From Chamaecrista fasciculata (taxonomy: Eukaryota; Streptophyta; Magnoliopsida; Fabales; Fabaceae), in the NCBI GenBank assembly GCA_003254925.1, contig QANZ01034327.1, positions 1 to 64,000 of the forward strand: a stretch of DNA of 64,000 nucleotides, read 5' to 3'. Positions 60,517 to 64,000 of the stretch are shown piece after piece. The notes below the pieces were generated by a model. The model worked only from the letters and a program-made list of their open reading frames with translations, made no database searches and was not told the origin of the DNA. Both the position numbers and the translations under genes were made by a program. How positions within the stretch are numbered: the first letter of the stretch is position 1; each line of letters opens with the position of its first letter.

Positions 60517-61433
60517 AAAGACATGAACAAGTAAGAAATGAAATTTGGACAATAACTATTTGCTCATCATTATTGATTAATTATTAGCACAACTATTTAC
60601 TGTCACAAGAAACATGTGTTTATCAATTATCAAAAGTAAGTGTTATATGTTAGCTTCTAGGTACAAGATTCTAACAAATCACAAAGTTCATGTGATAAAA
60701 AATGAAAATAGATTTATTGGAAGGGCGTTGTTACAGAATGTTCCAGTATAAAAGCATTCGAGCATCTGTTTTCTTTTTTTTTCTTCATCTTTATATTTTT
60801 TAAAAGAAAAAAATAGTATTCTATCCTCCGTATTAGCCATCAAACAATGAATGTTAAAACATTGGCATCACCTTCACTGAAAGTACAGAGAGAAAAGAAG
60901 AAAGTATTTTATCATCAATGCATGGATCCACGTCGCTTTTTTATTTATTTTATCTCTCTACAAAATGAGGTAAAGTAATATTCTTACAAGATGGTCACAA
61001 AGGCATCTTAAGCAGGAAACACATGTATGTGAAGGAATTGATGAATGCAATAAGAAACAAACAATATTTAAGACTTGGAATTCATTGATGAAGCAAGAGA
61101 CGTGTGTTCAGTTTAGCTAAGAAAAGAAAAAGGAGGAAGAAGCAGGAAGAACAAAGCCAAAACCCCAGCTCCATTCAGACATGATATGAGAATCAAAATT
61201 TTCATACATTTTAACACAAATGTAATGACTATAGGATCTATGGAACTAATACACCTATCAACCCTACATTAAGCAAAAGAAAGGTTGCTCATAGTCTCAT
61301 AATTGCCTATGTATTCAAAACACTCAAACAAGACAATTTGGTGTGGATAGTGGAAGAACAAGCAGAAGAAGCAGCATTTTGGAACCCATTAATTAATAAT
61401 GATACTAATGTCTTGTTCCATTTGAGCTTGTGA
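60517..61433. other. Region downstream of the PMT2-like gene
   Basis: Contains the 3' UTR of the minus-strand methyltransferase gene in its right part. No other gene or bounded element is seen. Confidence 0.55.
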
Positions 61434-63718
61434 TCATTGTGAGGTTGTGGAATTATTGTCCCCTCCAACCCAATACTGTTTGACAGCAAACAAAACCTTC
61501 TCTGGAACATTAGGTCCATCCTCATGATCCACCATTTGTGTGTTCCATCTCATCCCTTTCACTGTCCTTTGAATCTGCATCAACACACCCACATTATCTC
61601 TGAATATCACTGCTCCTTCTGGCCTCAATATACGGTCCATCTCCAATAGAATGTCTTCTGCATTACACCTGTAAAATTCACCATATTAGCATACATTTGA
61701 CATCTTTCATGAAACACTTCAAGAGAGAAAAACAAAAATTACTCACTTTCCCCTGTACAAGCTGAAAAGACCATTTGCATGGATGAGATCATATGTCCTT
61801 GGATATGTGGAGAAGGCTTCACACCTAAAAGTTTTAAAAAACTTTGATTAGTTTTAGTTTTTCCTAAATAGGTAGACAACAAAGAACAAACCAATAATCA
61901 TATGTTTGTGTGTGTGTAAAATTTACCAGTCGTGATATATGCCAATCAATCCACGCTCGAAAATAGCACCAAGTGTATCTTTCTCAGCAATTATAGGAAC
62001 AACATTCATAACCCACAATTTAGGAGAATCAATGGCTGCAGCGAAGCCTCCTAAGCCAGCATTCATGTCCATGATGTTTCTGTACCTACCTGTATCCAAG
62101 ATTTTATTAACCTGCTTGTAAGCATTCACATGCTTCTGCCATGATCTCTTGTCTTCTTCATACACCTGCACAGACACCCCATCAACAAATCCGCCGGAGA
62201 TTCTAGCCGGAACTGCGTTCAGTCTCTCCGGGAACGGCTTCCATGAGCCACTGCCTTTAGGAGAAGGAGTCTGACACTTCTCCATCGGCTTGTACCTTCA
62301 TAACAGAAATAACTGAATTAAGAACTCTTAATTAACATTTATAAAAAAGAAAACCTTCCTATTTGAATCTCTATTATTGTTATTACCAGACATCACGTGT
62401 GGATTCACAAGTTTTAGGCTTGGAATCTCGGCCAGGGCATTCATTAGGACTTAATCTTTTTCTCCATATAGCAATCTCAGCCTTCTCGTGCACTTTTTCC
62501 CAACACAGACGTTTAGCAACTTCTTCAATCTGCCTTTGTTCCTCTGCAAGTTCATCCTCAGGTCGCTGCCATGCTTGGAAATTAGTCTTCCAGTTAATCG
62601 GAGGACCCGAAAGAGCCCAATAACCACCGGGTCTAAGAACCCGATCTATTTCCATCATGTACATTCCATCTGTCCAAAAACATAAACTTTATGAGCAGAG
62701 GAAGAAAAAAAAAAAAGAAAAAATGAAAACAGAAAGGCATTATATTGATTCTGATTTCTCAAATCTGATCACCATTTCCTCCCCATGGAATCAAACACCT
62801 TGAACAATGTGCCATGTCAAATGATCCAGAAGCAAAAGGCAGCTTTATGGTTCCTAGAACGCCAATGATTGCAGGACAACCCCTTTCTAAAGCAAATTGC
62901 ACTTGTGCTTCATGTGAGTCTCTGGGTGCTATTGAAAATGTCACCACATTCTTCTTAAACAAGTAAGCCCCCAAACTAGCAACCTACATTATTATATATA
63001 CATCTAACATCATTAATTCACCATAAAGTAACACACTTTAACAAAAACAAGCCATTTTAAATGTTAAATTACATACCCCACAACCAGTATCCAAAGCAGT
63101 TCGAACCATGCCATTATCAAAAGGAATAACAGAGGCTAGTTGAGCGATATAAGCATCAGCACCCTCAGGAAACTGCGTTCCTCCACCGGGAAACCTAAAC
63201 ACATTCCCTTCATACTGAATCCAATTCTGCGACGCTTTTTCAATGGTGAGACTCTTATAAGGCGCATTTGCGTATGGCACATAATCACGACTTTTCGGCC
63301 ATGGAAACGGCGTCGCATACCCTTTTGGCGCAGGAATCAGACACCGAAGTTTCTCCTCGGGAGGATAACAATGTCTTTCTCTGTAATTCATGTTCTCTCT
63401 CGGAAACGTCATGGCTCGCATCTGATCATGGCAGGGTGTGAAATCGCTGAATTTGTCATCGCAAGGTTCGAAATTTTTTATGGGAAAATTGTCAGAAGAA
63501 GAAACAGAATCGTCACGATGGGTTTCGTAGTTTAAGTCGGAGAGGAGGTTGCAATCGGTGCGGCGGGTGATCTCGGCGGCGATGGAGTCGCCTTTGCCGG
63601 AGCCGCCGCGTTGCCAGGCGCCGAAGAGGAAGAAGAAAGCGCATAAGGCGGTGGCGAGGAAGAAGGGCATGAGGCCCATCTTGTTGCGGTTGTCTCTGCT
63701 GTTTTCTTTGGTGGCCAT
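61434..63718 (-). CDS. PMT2: Probable S-adenosylmethionine-dependent methyltransferase PMT2-like (Golgi)
   Basis: Six exons (63718-63077, 62983-62773, 62669-62387, 62295-61927, 61824-61747, 61668-61434), all GT/AG, join to 605 residues. A short cytoplasmic start ([16 protein letters not shown]) precedes one membrane anchor, [19 protein letters not shown], at about 17-35, as in type II Golgi proteins. The Methyltransf_29 (DUF248) domain follows with [54 protein letters not shown], the SAM-binding [47 protein letters not shown], and the second motif [22 protein letters not shown]-like [20 protein letters not shown] and [15 protein letters not shown] close it. The order and GKGDSIA context fit the Arabidopsis PMT2 clade. 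Such proteins are thought to methylesterify pectin (homogalacturonan) during secretion, but the substrate is not shown by sequence. Start chosen at the only ATG before the anchor. Confidence 0.92.
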
Positions 63719-64000
63719 GGATGGATGAGTAAGAAATGTGAAAAAGAAAAGAACTTGATGGATTAGGAGAAATGGGTAGTTATAGATGAAGAGGATTATT
63801 CATTATTTGTGATGATTATGGAATTTTTGAGAGTAAGAGTGAGATGATGATGTTGATGATGATGTGGGGGTAGTTGACCGGTGTATGTGTGTATTGTGCG
63901 GTGCGAAGTGTTGTTTGCGAGAAGTCCGAGGACACGAAATTGTCTTGCTTGCGAAATGTGGGGCCTTGAACTTTTTGTCAGAACATTTCTTGGGTTGTTT
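63719..64000 (-). promoter_or_regulatory. Upstream region of the PMT2-like gene
   Basis: Contains the 5' leader and proximal promoter of the methyltransferase gene. ATG/GAT-type trinucleotide repeats occur at about 63842-63862. No core promoter motif stands out. Confidence 0.4.

Noticed and set aside
62363-63535. Plus-strand frames opposite the PMT2-like gene
   Set aside because: Antisense shadows of conserved methyltransferase exons.

Overview
This window is nuclear DNA from a eudicot plant. It is AT-rich and interrupted by introns with GT/AG borders, and every recognisable host protein is a plant family member. I cannot name the species. Single N bases at 3400, 9722, 11135, 15385, 17050, 23824, 38175 and 43436 look like contig joins. 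At two of them (3400; 15385/17050) the flanking sequence is duplicated, as expected if two haplotypes of a heterozygous plant were joined end to end.

Host genes, left to right: (1) first exon of an AUGMIN subunit 2 gene, minus strand, 703-825, continuing off the left edge; (2) a complete eight-exon beta-1,3-galactosyltransferase, minus, 4098-7023; (3) a USB1-like U6 snRNA phosphodiesterase gene, plus, from 19693, of which only two coding exons (80 codons) are visible; (4) a ten-exon 2H phosphoesterase / RNA ligase-cyclic phosphodiesterase family gene, minus, 26260-31118, intact except for an apparent 2-bp deletion in exon 5; (5) a single-exon class I TCP transcription factor (TCP14-like), minus, 38828-40018, with TCP-type sites in its own upstream region; (6) a ten-exon NAP1-related histone chaperone (NRP1/SET), minus, 53194-56699; (7) a six-exon PMT2-like Golgi methyltransferase, minus, 61434-63718. 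These are unrelated housekeeping and developmental genes and form no operon-like unit.

Most of the rest is transposable-element debris. The clearest theme is a population of foldback elements with Mutator-type structure. Seven have exact (or, for one, 8/9) 9-bp target-site duplications that I could read directly: 8508-9013, 17400-17770, 32487-33132, 34653-35459, 35674-36049, 45171-46228 and 48422-48840. An eighth, larger one (58988-60507) has long, nearly identical terminal inverted repeats and carries an intact two-exon GRF zinc-finger gene. The element at 34653-35459 encloses a 163-bp fragment resembling the N-terminal region of splicing factor SF1, which makes it a Pack-MULE. Other elements are an RPA-like gene with a Helitron helicase C-terminal fragment (11552-17049), a classic Helitron 3' hairpin terminus (48191-48224), a SINE with an imperfect 15-bp target duplication (10452-10635), hAT and PIF/Harbinger-like ends, LTR fragments and a LINE 3' end.

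The best candidates for a second look are the GRF-carrying MULE, the SF1 Pack-MULE, the two haplotype-join artefacts, the truncated USB1 gene and the frameshift in the 2H phosphoesterase. I found no tRNA, rRNA or CRISPR array.
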